Part shown: one piece after another, positions 10,726 to 24,935 of the stretch
Numbering within the stretch: position 1 is the first letter of the stretch
Layout of the letters: each line of letters begins with the position of its first letter
Assembly: GCA_027574665.1 (NCBI GenBank)
Contig: CM050654.1
Span: 28,973,722-29,037,721, forward strand
Direction: 5' to 3'
Source: Rhynochetos jubatus
Taxonomy: Eukaryota > Chordata > Aves > Eurypygiformes > Rhynochetidae
Length of the DNA stretch: 64,000 nt
Translations under genes and position numbers: made by a program
Notes under the pieces: model-generated
Databases searched by the model: none
Seen by the model: the letters and a program-made list of their open reading frames with translations, nothing else
Told to the model about the DNA's origin: nothing

Positions 10726-13700
10726 TACAGACTTCTGAAAATCTGATGGGTAGCCATTCAGTCTTTGTGACAGGGATCATTTCTCCAAAGCAAAACTTAA
10801 TATCCCAAAGCTGTATTCATCTTACTTGACATTTGCCACCTAAACCAGAGATGTCCAGGCCAATCTATCTTTCTAGTCTTCCCCTATATTTAAGGTAGAG
10901 AAAAAAGTGAAATTCAAAAGGTTTTGCTGTACCTACTTTATAGTCAGCATATGCACCAGTGTCTAGACAGGAACAATCACTGTGTGATTAATCTGTGCTC
11001 TTCACTGGCTACAGAGGGAGCTGAGACAAGATGCTGAAGCATTACAAGGCTGAAGTTAGGGTACATCTTCTGTCCCTCTGAAGGTCTGTCAGAAACAGGA
11101 ACCCAGCCAGCTCCTCTGTCCTGTTCCTTTGTTCACTATTCCCTTTTTTCTTCATGAATATGTGAGACTAATTACATGAATCTAAATTCAAAGTGCTTGT
11201 TACGACTTTTAGATTTTGAATGGGGAGAAACAAGGTTTCCTTCCTCCAAAATAATAAACAAAGAAGATACTGCATCTGGACAATCTAAGCGTATGACCTG
11301 TGCAATCTAAGATTCATTCTTCCTGTGAATAGAGGCAGACTTGCCTGTGCTGTTCACCACAGTAACAATATTTTTATTTATCCTGCTAGGCTTTTCCACA
11401 ATTACATAAAAGAATAAACCACTTTCCTAGTGCTGTAGCAATCATCTGCTCAACTATTTTTTACCCGTTCTTTTAAGAGGTATCAGACAACTCAGTGTTG
11501 CAGCTGTTTCCAAAGCTTGTCGATTCAAAGGCAGCTCTGCACCCTCAACAGACAGCACTGATGTACTGTGGCGACAGACCATGTGTATCTGGGATTAGGG
11601 AATGTAGGAGGTGACAGAGATGCTTCGGTCAGTCTTTGGTATAAAAGAAATCTGATTTACTGCAGTGAGCTTTGGTCAGGCTCTCAGTTTATGTACTTTT
11701 CTACTGCCCATTCACCACAGAACATTGTTACTTAATGGGTGCTGCCCCTAATTGAGCTTAGAGAATAATAGATACTGGAAAATTAATGGTGAGGAGGACT
11801 GAAGGGATGTTAGGACCAATGAATCACTGGATTTTTGCCCACTGCCACCAGGACGGACAAAAAAATTGATGGAGTTGTTTGTAGAAGATGATGATGATAA
11901 TCAAGGGATATTTTGGGACTTCTTCCAGATTCAGAGATGCTCTGGACCCGTGGAAGCAACAAAAGGTTCCTCTCTTCCTGCTAGTCAAACATTCAGATAA
12001 ATAACCTCCATTTAAAACTGAAAAAAGCTACTTCCTTTTTGTCTGAGAAATGAGTGATATTGAATCCACTGAAATGCTTTCTTTTCATTTAAAGTATTGT
12101 TAATTTTTTTCCCTCTTCAGATCCTCAAATTCTGTTAGGAAGTATCTGGATTTTGGTGAGGTTTTGTACCCAGATTTTGGTGAAGAAAAAGAAAGTCAAT
12201 AAAAAGGCAATTTTGCATGTGAGGAAAATCCAGTTTTATTATGCTTCATAAGAAGAAGCTTTTAAGTGAAAATTATTTTCCAATCTAATACAAACAAAAT
12301 GCTACCATTCATTCTTTCAGTCATTCTTTTTTTTCTAAACAAGGTTTATTATAGTACTCCCTGAAAGGAATAATGCAGTCTTTCATCAATGATCAAATCC
12401 CATCTCAAAATACATCAGTCCCTGCTGGCTGAATTATACTGAATTTGGGATTTGTTTTTTGATGTAATGCTGCATGATGTGTAACTTGCTATTCAGTGTA
12501 GTTGTTAGAAGAACTTATCTGCAAAGCAATTTCTTCATATCATACCTGTAGCACAAGAGGGTATTTTTTTAAACTTTACATTTTCAAAGGAAATCCACTT
12601 TGTTTTCCTCATTTAAAAAGGCAATGCAATGTTCTTTGAGTGTATGTAAAACTCTCCTGGCACCTAATGTATGCATAAAAGACTAGCTTCAATTTAGCTG
12701 GTTGCATTCCTCATTTCAAGCTACTGGAAACTATTAACTCCCAGGTAAAGCTTTCTTGTAGAGAGCTGGTGACCTTGCTTGCTCTCTTAGAAGTCTAACC
12801 GTAATTTATTTAGTACTTGGGTTTACATGGCACTTTGATCCTGTAGGATACAACGCCGTTACTGGATAGAGTTTCAACTGGCCTTTATATGGCCCAGAAA
12901 ATGATGCATCAAACGCAGATGTTTGAACACATAACCTGACTTTTCAAACTACTGATTTCATGCTAAACCCATTACTGCTCGGAATCTGACTGATACCGAG
13001 TCATCCATTCAATGCGCACCAGCTTCATGTGGAAACCAGCTGCAACTGCAGGGATAGCACAGAAAGTGTAAAATCTTGTTCAACACAATACTGCCCTTGA
13101 CTGGCTCAGTATAGGTCAGCTTGTCTCCTTTACAGTGTGGCCAGGGAAAAGGACATTGTGCAGTGCTCCTTCCCAATGACAGGGTATATTACCCTTGGCA
13201 AACTGCTGTGCTAATCTCCTGTCTGTCTACCACATCAGGAATTAGCTAAGGCATTTCTATGCTTGTGCTTCCTAGGTTTCAACCACCTACATGTTCAAGA
13301 GATGTTTCTCTTGAGCAGGAGAAAAATATTTAATCCTTTTTCACACACTGCTGTTTTACACATACTCCAGGATGTGTGTGGGTGGAGAAACTCCCCACTC
13401 CCATTGTAGACCATCAGATGGCCAAACCCCACTGCGCCAGGCAGGGCTGAGGAACAGGTTTTGGCTTCCCAGAATAAGGACCACATCCTATTGGAATGGA
13501 AAACGTGACTCTTCAAAGTGAATGTGTAAAAACCTAGAAAATCACTTTTAAGTAGCTGGGGGACTTGTTCATGTTACCACATATTTTGGCCAAAAACATT
13601 CTTAGCAAGAAGAAAGGCAGTGCTGAGGAGAAATGATTTTCCCTCTTGTGAGTGGCAGCATTATTAATCTGTGTGATTAATTCTGTGACTATTAAAGAAA

Positions 13701-15662
13701 CTGCAAGGCACTCTCCATTTAGTTAATATCACTAACAAATACACATCTGTCACTCAAAATGTTGTGTACTCAGCATTGTTATTCTTAAGATATTAAATAT
13801 TTACAATTTATTATGATTGTTACTTTTGTTATTTGCTTGCAGCAGCTAAAAACATGCCAGGCAGCCTGGTGGGGAATAAGGAAAACATTTTCAAACCAGC
13901 CTGCCTTAAAGTGAGATGATAAATACAACTTTAGGTATTTTGGCCTTGAGTCATGGAAGTCCGTTTCACCATCTATCCAAATCCTACAGGGTGGGTGTTA
14001 AGCCCATGCTGCAGTTATTCGCTGGGGAGGGAAGGAATTAAGAGGAGTTTTGCTGGATCAGGGCTGTGGGACATGGCTAGCAGCATCCTCCTGCCTTTCA
14101 CTGAACAATGGCCCACCCTTTAGGTAGCACTGAAAACGGAAGCAAAATTTGAAGGAGTTTCACAGATTGTTTTCCTATAGAGAAATCGCCAGCAGATGGA
14201 TCTCAATGTTGTGTTTCCACATACTTCTATTCTTGGCCTCAATAGTAGCAGTCAGAAATGCCTGATACGAAACTCGCTCTGTCTGAGCAGCACCAATTGT
14301 CTGCAATCCATTCACAGAACACCTCACCAATCCATTAATGCAGCCCTTGTATCCCTTCGGACCTATGATTCTGATAGCAGAAATATAGTGGATAAGAAGA
14401 AAGCAGCAAACAAACTTCTAATAATAGTAACTTCGAAGAATAACTCTGATGTGACACATTTATTTCTACCCGAACTCTATGTATTGAGTTTGAGGTAGCT
14501 TTTATGAAACTGCTATTAAATTGTGGATAAGTAAACTGTAGCAAATATTGCTTCTTATCATGTCATCATCTTCCTTTTCATATGACTCCTAAGGAGCTGA
14601 ATGAAGCTATGATAATAATTGCAGTGATGTTCAATTTCCATGCCTCAAAAACCAGCTGAGTTTTGACAGAAGGGATGTTTCCCTTCATGATATAAAATAG
14701 TTTAATTTTTCGGTTTCTTCGCTTTGCCGTAACTTCTTAATCAGGTGGCATTAAGTATAGAATTTAGAGAAACAAAACAGACTAGATAGACCTAAATGAA
14801 CATTCATTCAAGTACTTACTCTAAGTAAGAAGTTTGCAAATTGTTAATGAAGCTGGGGAAGAAATTTGAAGTGCAGGAAAAAACCACCTTCTGTGTATGC
14901 ATTCTGTTGGTTTCTGCCTGGTGTGACCTTATTTTTCCGTTGTGTTTGTATTGCATGGCTTTTTTTATACCTTGTAAAATGAAGTCAAATTGTGTTCTCA
15001 AAGCATTTCTTTCTCAGGTTTTGATAAATGACTATATTTCCATAGACTTCACTGAATTGCTTTTAATTGAGACCATTTGTTATGAGATGATATCAGAGCT
15101 CAAGACCAATGGCTGGGTTTTCTCTCCATAATGTTGCTCCCAGCAAACAATCAGATAAGAGACTCTTCAGAAACACAGAGGCTTTTTTAACTAGCAGTAT
15201 AACTCACTAGTAAATATAGAAGGTTATAACATCTTAAAATAATTTATGGTACTGTCAGGCCTGAAGAAGAAAAGACTTCTCTGGGGAAGCAGTTTCAGCA
15301 GGAACTTCAAAAACTGTATGTTTGATAAATAGCACCACAACTTACAATGTTCAAAGTGCAAGGATCAAGGGAACTTTAAATTAGGAGTTTAGACTCTCAA
15401 GTCCACATAAAACTATTATGGAGGATGATGCTATGACCAAGCAAAAGACAAACATTTAATGTGTCAATAAAATCAGCAAGAGAAACATATCTACTGCTCT
15501 TTCAGGATCTGGGAATTCACCTGTCTGTATACCAGGATGTCACTGATAAAAAAAATGTATGTTTAAGAGTCTCAAAGATTTAAGATGTGCAGAAAACATT
15601 ATTCTTTTAGGATAAAAACCCCACACTTTTAATCTCATATTCAGGTCCAGCATTCAAGATGT

Positions 15663-15684
15663 AAAAAAAAAAAAAAAAAAAAAA
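15663..15684. repeat. Poly-A tract (22 A)
   Basis: Uninterrupted run of 22 A followed by A-rich sequence. No SINE, LINE or processed pseudogene body is recognisable immediately upstream, so the origin is unclear. Confidence 0.95.
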
Positions 15685-17022
15685 GCAAAACAATAATAAT
15701 TATAGTTGAGAAAAATGAAATATTAATGTTATATGATTTTGCAATCCTCATATCTTTTATATTTCTGAGATGCATTTTATCTGATATTTTAAAATAGTAA
15801 GTTGCTTCACCTGGAAATGGTTTCAAAATAAAATGCTTTAGTTTGAAAATCTTGATTTGATATAACCAATTGCACTAAGAAGTCCACTGAAGCAGAAACT
15901 CATAAAAAGTACTGCTTCTTACGAACTGGCATTTTCCAATGAAAAACAATTTAGTGGAAGATTCCTGACAAGTCTATCCCTTGTTATAGGCTGTGGCTTT
16001 TGGAACAAATGTGTTATTGAGAACCAGGAGTCACTTGTCTTAAAAGAATGGTACACTTAAAGATAGGTTATCTAAGGATGGATGGACAGATGTGCTTTAA
16101 AATTTGTTCCTCTTGACAATACCAAGGGACATAAAATGTTAAGTCTTGTTAAGGCTCCCTTCAGCTCTTGTGGACATAACCACTCAACATTCTGCATTCT
16201 GCTACTGTTATCTTGTTCCTTTGCTAGGACCATATGCTTTGACAGAGATAAGAAAGAAAGGATTTGCTGTTTGTGAGTACTCATTATAACAGTAATGAAT
16301 GAGATAACACTGATTAGCAAAGAAATTAAGAGTTCTCTTCTTTGGAGAACAAGGTACCCCAGTATATCAATCCATTTAAGTACATAACATTAAACAGGAG
16401 AGTCATTCTACTAATCCCAGTTTCTTATAGTTTAAACACCTATTTTAGTGTTTTATTAACTCATGGACCTTGCAGCGATTACATTTTTCATCAAAAACTT
16501 ATTTTAACAACAAAGATAATCAGAAAAAGGAAAAAAATGTTTTGACAGATTGAAGACAATCTGTCCATTCCTTGATATGTCTAAACAGTTAGACAAAATA
16601 TTTTCTGTATGTCCACATTTCCACATAATTGTACCTTATCTTCTTCTTCAATGTAATGCTCTTCTTTGGAAGAATTTTACACTATGGTGTTTAGAACAAA
16701 CTTCCTAATTTCCCATTTAAATGACTGTATAAGTCACGGTACTGATTTCTGGATATTTCTAATAAGGAATCACTGTCTTTTCACAGAGAAGAAAGAGTGC
16801 AGACAGTGTCTTTGAGCTACAGCTACCTGGGTATCAGAGAAAAGAATAGCAGTATCTTTCATGTCTAAAAGGTTTCAGACATGAACATTTCAGGGAGGAG
16901 CGCAAACCTGGGCCACAACAGTAGCTTCATACTGGAATGGCCTAAATATCACACAAAAATATGAAATAGAAAATACTGATTCAAAATAATACCACCCTCC
17001 TTCTAATCCAAAGCTTTGGGGT

Positions 17023-17619
17023 TCAACCAGTCCTCTGTGCAAACACCCAGATGCTCACACAAACACACTTCCCTCCATACACCAATGACTCACTTCTGTG
17101 CTGAGTCCTACAGAGGTGGAAACGGTTGCCTTGCACCTGATTTGTGTAATAACCAGGCTGTAAACTGGGACTGCTGTACTGATTGTAACACCAAAACCTT
17201 GGAATTTGTCCTTCAGCCTCACTCTTGAAAGTGTGCCCAGCAGCACATCTGTCTCCTGGTATTCCACTGAACTGATCACTAAGGACAATTTTCCCAGATG
17301 TGCAAAGGCAAATGATGGTGATGGGAAGAGTGTGTGTTGAGAAGGGAGACCACAGGGTGTGGATAACCGCAGTCCTCAGGAGAGAGGGAGGTTGCTTATC
17401 GTGCCCTGCAAGGGAGTTCCTTAGTAGCAACAATATGTTGCCCATGCCCTGACTTTTCAAAGTATTTTCTTCATCATCACAACTTCCAAGGTGGGGGGAG
17501 GGAACCAAAAAAGATAAAAATTCCAAAAAAAGACGTATCTCTAGAAATTGTTTTAGCCAGGAAAACCTTTCCAGAGGGGCTGGAAAAACCGCTTGTCCCA
17601 CACAGGGGTTTTTTATCAT
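17023..17619 (-). other. 198-codon open frame, probably non-coding
   Basis: The longest uninterrupted ATG-to-stop frame in the window. The product is rich in Ser, Leu, Pro and Cys with no signal peptide, repeat, zinc-finger spacing or catalytic motif that I recognise. Two other frames are also partly open over the same DNA (17016-17228 plus, 17055-17288 minus), which suggests a locally stop-poor base composition rather than coding selection. No polyadenylation or splice context supports a gene. Coding status could only be settled by codon-substitution analysis across birds. Confidence 0.1.
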
Positions 17620-19197
17620 TAAGTTTTTACCTTCCCAGTGCCTGTCTTTAACTGTCTTGCTCTCTCAACAGTTGAAAACCATCACGTGTGTAAATGCGTG
17701 CCGAGTTGCACCCTGTTACACGTATACAAAGCAGCCATGCAACGCTCAAAAAGCAGCCTAGCCTCCGTGCTGTTGCTGTTTGCCAATTACAGCAATACGG
17801 ATCTAATTTATACCTTAAGCTGCATTCCCTTTAAGTTCCTTTCTCATACTGACAGTTTTAGAAGTTAACTGCACTGGGTAAGCTGCGATTCAAAATGCAA
17901 TGTCAGGGAGCTGTTCCACCAAAATTACAAGAGCAACCTCCTTTTAATACACGTTACCCTTATGTGCTCCCTCTGGGATCCGGACAGGCTTCAACTGGGA
18001 GTCGCATTCAGGAGTTTTGCTGATGTGATCCTTTGCCAGCTAGATAATCACCTCTTAAAACCAGGCAGGCAGGCAAGCACCTTTGTCCAATGAGCACATT
18101 TCATGATGGTAAAGTGCCATCTTCAGAGTACTTCCAGACCCCACACTGTGATCTAAGGTTGCCTGTGTGTGTGTCCCCTCCCTTTAATTAAGAAGTCCTC
18201 TCTTACCCCTGCTGGGACTCTTGCACATGTTGAACCTTGGCATTTTCAAATCCATTTCTCCTCCTTAAAGCCTTATTGCTTCTACACAATCTGCAGATGC
18301 TGCTGCATTTCAAACAGATCTTTAATGCATTCATTTGTACATAACTTTACTCCAGAAAAATTCACATCAGCAATACCAAGCCGTCGTCAGCTTGATATAC
18401 ACACTAGTAGCAAACTCAGTCTGACCCCAGGTAAGTAGCCATCACCTTCAGAAAGATTCAGCAAAGAGATGGCAAAAAGGAGAGAATTTTCAGCATATTT
18501 ATTGTTCCCACTTCCCATCTGCGCTGTTCACTGTAGGTCCATCAGGCCAGCTATGGGGGAGGCTGTGGCAGATTGCACTTAGTGGTATAATATTTCTACA
18601 ATATTGCAGTCATTGAACCAGGAATGAGGATGAGACACACATATAAAATGAGATGGAAGAGGAGAAAAAGACAAAATCTCAACATCACGCTCAGTCCTAT
18701 GACATTCTCCTCCCACTCCCTTTCCCCCACCCATGGCAGAAAGGTCATCTCACCTTCTCTTTTGGAGTGGTTAAACTCACTTCTACTGATGAGAGGACTG
18801 AGGGCTTGGAAGATTTTGAATCCAAAGAGAGTCAAAATCAATCTCAAATAATCTTAATGTAAATTTTCTACTCTTGTGGTAAGATTACCTCATTATTCAG
18901 GGATTTCAAGACATGTCTGCAAGTCTTTGAAACTGGAATAGCTTGACTTGTCCCAGGCCAGCCTATCCAGCTGCCCCTGGCCTTTGAAACCAAGACCATA
19001 AATCACATATTTAATAAAGATCATAATAAGGTATGAATGTACATATTTGTGGTCAGATATTGTCACAGTAGGTATTTTGTTTTCATTTTTGTCATTCTCC
19101 AGCAGTTGAATATGTAACAGGGAATGATTTATATATTCCTTCTTTCCTTGATGTCATTTAATAGAGGGCTAAAGCTGAGCTAAAAAAGGTGGTGTGG

Positions 19198-19214
19198 TTT
19201 TTTTTTTTTTTTTT
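19198..19214. repeat. Poly-T tract (17 T)
   Basis: Uninterrupted run of 17 T in AT-rich sequence. It could be the reversed tail of an old retroposed insertion, but no body is visible. Confidence 0.9.
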
Positions 19215-20083
19215 AAACAGTCACATATCAGCTGTAGCGGCTCCTGTGAAGCCAGATACAATCTTAATTTATGCAGCCTTTTAGAAAAGAAGGGATTAGT
19301 ATGTTGTATCCTCAACCTAGAAATTACTATTGTTCAGAAAGAATAATAATAATGAAAAAAAGATTAAGCGTCCATATCCAGGCTAGAATTGCCATTGTAA
19401 ATGAGGCTGTAGACTGAGGAATTGACCCTCTTAGACAGAATAGCTGAATCTTTCTGTGAATTATGGGACTCCCACACAACTTAACATCTATCTGCAGCCT
19501 GTGATGCTTCATACTAGCTAGAGAAATGATGTGCTGTGATGTGGACCTTGCCGCATATGTAATCTAGAGTGGGAAATGAACAGTGCTCTTACAAGTAGCT
19601 GAAATGTCCCTGACAAACAGTAGTCCCAAGGAAATAAGTTTGAAATCCCAAGACTCTGAATCTATGCTTTCATTAATCTTAAGAAATCAGAGGGGAAGCC
19701 CCACTGCCACATTCAGTCTATCACCCTTTCATGGCAGTATGCTTTCTGAGATGTATCTTCTTCTGCTTTGCTTTGACTTTTAATGATGGAATAATCTTTG
19801 CTCCCAGATTTGGCTGAGGAAGTCTGAGTTGCTGGGAAATCAGAGAAATTGGTATGATGCTTGCCTCCAGGAAGCTTTTTTTAATAATCCTAGGCAAAGT
19901 CTGCTAGAGTCAATGCCTGTAATTCTGGCACAGAAACGTATATGCAGAGAAATGACATTTCTGCAGAAATATCATAAGGCACAGCCTTTGCTTTGGACAA
20001 GCCTGCAAAGCAGGAGCAAGGAAACACTTGCTTTTCATCCGTTATGCAATGGCATTCAGTGAAGTATTCCCTGGTGGCAGGGT

Positions 20084-20135
20084 GATGGCTTGGGACATGG
20101 AAGATTCAGGTTCAGCTCTCTGGTTCACTGCAAAG
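20084..20135 (+). mobile_element. MIR-like SINE fragment
   Basis: The stretch GGGACATGGAAGATTCAGGT followed by TCAGCTCTCTGGTTCACTG resembles the tRNA-derived head of ancient amniote MIR SINEs (GGGA...GGAGA..C.GGGTTCAA.TCC...CTCTGCC). The copy is short and strongly diverged. Called by eye from similarity to the general MIR pattern, not by alignment. Confidence 0.4.
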
Positions 20136-21655
20136 GCAGCAGAAAGGAATAATATGTGCCCACATTTCATCTGCTCTAGTTCGCAGCCACGTAAGAGCAC
20201 AAAGGCACCTTCCTTGCTTAGCCCAGCAGACAGAAGTGGTTAGTTTTAACACGGATCAGTTACCACACCATTGCTTATAGCCTGACTTGCAAAGTTAGGG
20301 GCCCCTTCAGAGGTTCCTGAGTGTCAAGACCTAAACTGAAAAGCAAAGGATGAGCAAAATATATTCCCACTGAGCTTGCTTAGATGGTGATGTCTGCATT
20401 ATTAAGCACTGCATAAGTCTCTTCACCCTTTGATTTCTCGTTGTATATTCAGACCTGTCTGTAAAGCACTGAACACTATTTTAACACTAGATAAATCATG
20501 GGAAAGAATAATAGTTTCTGATCGTTTACACTACATGATTTTTTTTCCTAACCTGCCCTTTCTGACAGCTCTCCATAGATTCCAGCCATGGGCTTGCATG
20601 CTGTTCTCAAATTTATGTACTTTTGACTGCAGCCTAGCTGTCTCCCACACAGCTAAACAATTATTCGAATATTGGTTCTTTGATGTTAATACCCACCTTT
20701 TATTGCTTCATCAATACTGAGCACAGGGTGAAATAGAGCAGGCTGCAACTTTTTGAGGCTTAGAGATCATGGTCATGAAGATGCCAGAATCAAATTCACC
20801 TCATCTATAGTTTATGGGTTTTGTGCTATTCCTCATACCAGTGACATTTTTCTGTCCACACAAGTGAAATACTAAATTCACTAAATGCACCTAAGGAGAG
20901 ATGCTGCAAGTTCTCCTGATAACTAAACATCAAGTGGCCTCAAAGGATTAGATCACGGTGAAATCAGACGTGCAGATTTTCTATTTTGTGAAAGAAAAAA
21001 AATTTAAGCCTTTCCAACAACAAATTCAGCTTCATTTTTCTCCTTAGCAGGTGAACTCTCTTCTTTGTATATCAAATTCTGCAATGTTTTTGGCCAGATT
21101 CTCATCTGGGAAATTTTCAGCTCCAAGTAAATGAGATGTTGAAATGTTACAAGGAAAGCAATTTGGTCCAGTGTCAGTAACCATGCATGTGTTTCCTTAT
21201 CTGGAGATTTAGTTGTCATCTTTTAAAACCAAACAAAAACTCTGTAGAATAACTTTGTTCCTTTAAGACTATCTGGAGATGTAGGTAACCAAAACCTGTT
21301 CATGTGCTTCTTTTTTGCTTAGATGACATATTAATTAATGAGAGCATGAGAGTTCATCATTACACTGCATTGCACAAAGCCAAGATCAAGTACAGCCAAA
21401 TTTCCTGGTACAAATCAAGGCCCAACCTATTTTAAATGAATGCAGTTACTTGGCAGCCCTTGGGGTACAGCTGTGTCAGATCAGCTGAGAACCCAGAAAA
21501 CAGAGGCCTAGGAGTGGTGAATAAAGAAAAGAGTTTGCAAATTTGCCTAGATCAGGCACTGCTCATTTGTCATCCTGTTACTGCAAAACATTTACACAGA
21601 ATACTGGGGGAAATTGTCAGGAAAGGCTGAGGCTTCGCCCTCAGAAAAGGTAGCA

Positions 21656-21708
21656 AAATCAGAATTGTTCAGGTTGGAAAGGACCTCTCAAAATCCTCAG
21701 GACTGACT
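21656..21708 (-). mobile_element. CR1 LINE 3'-end remnant
   Basis: AGAATTGTTCAGGTTGGAAA followed by GGACCTCTCAAAATCCTCAG matches the reversed 3' end of an avian CR1 subfamily (usually ...ATCATTCAGGTTGGAAAAGACCT...). Only about 50 bp are recognisable and the terminal ATTCTATGATTCT-type tail is lost, so this is an old, decayed copy. Confidence 0.6.
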
Positions 21709-22036
21709 GTCTCGGCTGGTTAGACAGGGAGTAGTCACACTCCCACAGTATTTAATAGTCTGTCACTTAAATGAGAGAGTACGGTGTAGAGACCATAAAA
21801 CAAACAGGGAAGGGTAGATGAAAAAACATAAAACCTAATTATGATTCCTGGTAAACATTTTCTGTTGACAATTTTTGTTGGATAATAGATTTTGATTAAA
21901 ACTAATATTTTTGCATGTAGTATTTGCTTTCTGCATTGCTTCGCTTTTTTAAGAGAGCCAACCACTCCAAAAAGCTTTCTTTTCACTCTGAGGAGTTATA
22001 TTTCTAAAAGAAAGATAAAATTAAAATCTTACAAAA

Positions 22037-22110
22037 CATCAAAATATATACTTATTTGATATATATTTCATATAAATATTACTCTACATACATAAAATAG
22101 AAAATATTTT
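22037..22110. repeat. AT-rich low-complexity stretch
   Basis: Almost entirely A and T, with alternating TATATA blocks. Simple AT-rich DNA, no element recognised. Confidence 0.75.
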
Positions 22111-24865
22111 CCAAGTAACTCTATAATTAAGGATTGACCTAGTCCTAGTTACAATTTTCTTCACACAGACTCCTGTGTCCTACTGGAAATACAGAAGTCC
22201 TCAGTCACGCTAAGAGTTTCAGGAAAGTGCCAGGGTGTGCTTAACCCAGCAGCACGGTGATGCTCCCTGTTTTGGGGCACTGTGTCAGCAGCACAGCTTC
22301 CCGCAGCAAGGACATATGGCAAGGGCAATGGCAGCCACCTGTGCACGCATCCCAGTCACTTAGAGATATTGCTAAATATGAGAAAACAGAAACTCCTGAA
22401 AATAACAATTTAGAATGCTATCATCGCTTAGGAAAGCCTGAGGGGGATTAAATGCTGTTTCCCACAGGAAACGGAGATAGCCAGTTCAAAGCCACCATTA
22501 AAGGCAGTCAGCAATGGTTTCCTCTCAACAGGTTTTGATGAGCAAAAACGAAAGAGTGGTATATTTTCCAGAACTTCCTCCCAGCCATTTCTCAGTAATG
22601 TGAGACATTTCACTGGCCTGTCTCCTAAGGAGTGACTCCAGATGTGAACATAACACAGCTGGCCATGCTTCCTACCCACACCCAGGATCTAGATAGATCC
22701 TCTGAAGGACAGCACTGCAGCGAGAGACAGAACCACTACATGGTTAGGGAAAAAACAGCTGAACATGGAGAATTAGTTTCAAGGTAAAAGAAACTTAGCA
22801 ACATAATCATCTGTCTTTTCATAATGTTTACAATGCCAGGGCTTTGTTGCTTTGTTCCTGTGCTTATTTTTGTGATACTAAATTTGATTAGAATGAACCT
22901 TCCCTCTGGGTGCATTGGCAAAGCATAAAGTAGAGATGCACTGAAGCCTATTATAAAGTCAAAATCTATAAATAAATTTAGAGTTACACAAACAATGCTA
23001 GGCGTGCTGAGCATTTTATTATTCAATATGTCTTTTTGCTAGTGGCATATCTACTTAATTTGGAGAGATCTGTGTTTTACTAAGCCCAACAAGCATTTAA
23101 TAACTAGCACTTTACAGCAACTTTTGTATAAGCAAATATTCAAAGGTGCTCTTCAAAAATCCTAGCTCTTCTTCAGTAAACAAGTGGAAATGTAAAGCTC
23201 TTCGGAAGGTTATGGGCATTTTCTAGCTCATGAGTGAAAAAAAGTTGGGTCAAAACAGCTCACACTGAAAGCTACGACTGCTTATGGTAGAGCAGTCTTT
23301 TTATACAGGCAGATCCATAAAACTATGGAGTTTTGTTATCTAAATGAGATGTTTGCTTCCTACCTGAACTACAGAGCTTGGCTTGTTCAGGTAGGGGAAA
23401 CTTGGGCTTGTACCTGTTTCTTGTATAAATTAGCTCAATCTAATCAACGCCCTTAATTTAGATGCTTAACGCTGGAGGATGTGAATATCATACATGGCTG
23501 AATTGGTCTAGCATGGCATGGGGGTTCTCAAAATCAGTGGCGTTCAGACCTTGCCATGCAATCTTTGCGTGAAGAGATGTCCACTGAGACCAATTCTCTA
23601 GCTAAATCCACAGCTTTGAAGCCTGGGTTTCAAACCCACAGCTACCTGAATGCTGGCAATCTAAATTCACAACCATTTCCCCAGTTTAAACAACGCCTTC
23701 TCAATTCACATCAAAACCAAACTACCATCATGAAATGCATCCATTTATACTCTTGGAATACTCAGAGTTAAATAACTAATACTGGAAGGGGTCCAATGTA
23801 ATACAAGACTTTCCCTACCACCATAATTTTGAGCTACTCTGTACAAAATTGAGAGGAAGACACTTTATGTAATGTCAACGTTTAAAGATGTTAAAATCAG
23901 TTGCAGAAATAAAATGAGGCATCAGGTTTAATTTCAAACATCATTATTTTCAAAATTGAGCGTCCCTAGTTAGGGCCTGCTTTTCAACTGGACTGACAAC
24001 AAACAAATCATCCTGGAACAATGGGGTGGGATAAACGCTCAGTACTTTCGAGCATCTTGGTATTTTCTTTAGATCAGATACAGAGTTCCAACAGAAAAAA
24101 CCAGTAAGTTCTCTCCTCATGGCTGTTATGGGGATGACACTGCCATTTGACTGGAGATCATCAGGAATCAAGTGTAATCATCCATGTGCCTTTGAAACAT
24201 AACCGAGTTGAGCAAGAAAACTGCCCATTTTGTGGATGTGTAACCCAGGTCCTGGTAATTCCATGAGAAAAGGAGAGACCTGTCTCCGGTTGCAGGAAAC
24301 ACAAGGACTGGTGCCAGCCTTTCTCAGCTGAGGTTCTGCCCTGTGGATTTCCCCCTACATTTTTACGGGCTGAGTAAGGGTAGAAACGACCTCAGTCCTT
24401 ACTCAAGCAGAATCTCTTCTGAAGTCAAACAATATTTCATCCACATTAATCTGGTAGGAAATTTTTGAACATTGCAGTTATGTTTAACAGGAGCTATAAT
24501 TGACTGTATGTTGACATTCTATTTCAAAGCCCTAGTAAATGCCAGGGGAAAATCAAGTAGAAGGCTCTGTTAGGTTTAAAGCAACATGAGCAAATGGTTT
24601 TCCAGGTAGAAGAGCAGTTGAATATCTGAATGATTAATAGTATTCCCAGCTGAAAGTGTCTTGAGCTCAGTAAGTTTCACTTTGTGAGCACTTCTAGAAC
24701 CTAATGGCTGAGCCCTAAAGCTAAATATGTAGTTGTTTCATAGGTCATGCTAACCACTAGGCTTGTAATCCCTTATTAACTCATTTTGATAATACAGAAC
24801 AAGTAACATTACCAGCAAACCATCAGCCTCCACGGAGAGTTGCAAATGTCACTGCTCTGCATATT

Positions 24866-24935
24866 CAACACTTAATATATTAACATTTATTTTAATTTCA
24901 AATAATATATATTATTTTTAATAATTCAACTATTT
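24866..24935. repeat. AT-rich low-complexity stretch
   Basis: A/T run with AATATATATTATTTTTAATAA-like content. No mobile-element ends seen. Confidence 0.75.

Larger units (their letters stand above)
10730..20077. other. Non-coding unique sequence, no gene seen
   Basis: AT-rich sequence with no recognised transposon. It holds poly-A at 15663-15684, poly-T at 19198-19214, a short GT run at 18164-18174 and a CAGG-type micro-repeat near 18062-18075. The longest open frame of the window (17023-17619, minus) lies here, but its translation shows no known domain. Confidence 0.65.

Noticed and set aside
15663-15684. Poly-A as the tail of a processed pseudogene
   Set aside because: No coding-like or poly(A)-signal-bearing sequence is recognisable immediately upstream, and no flanking target duplication was seen.
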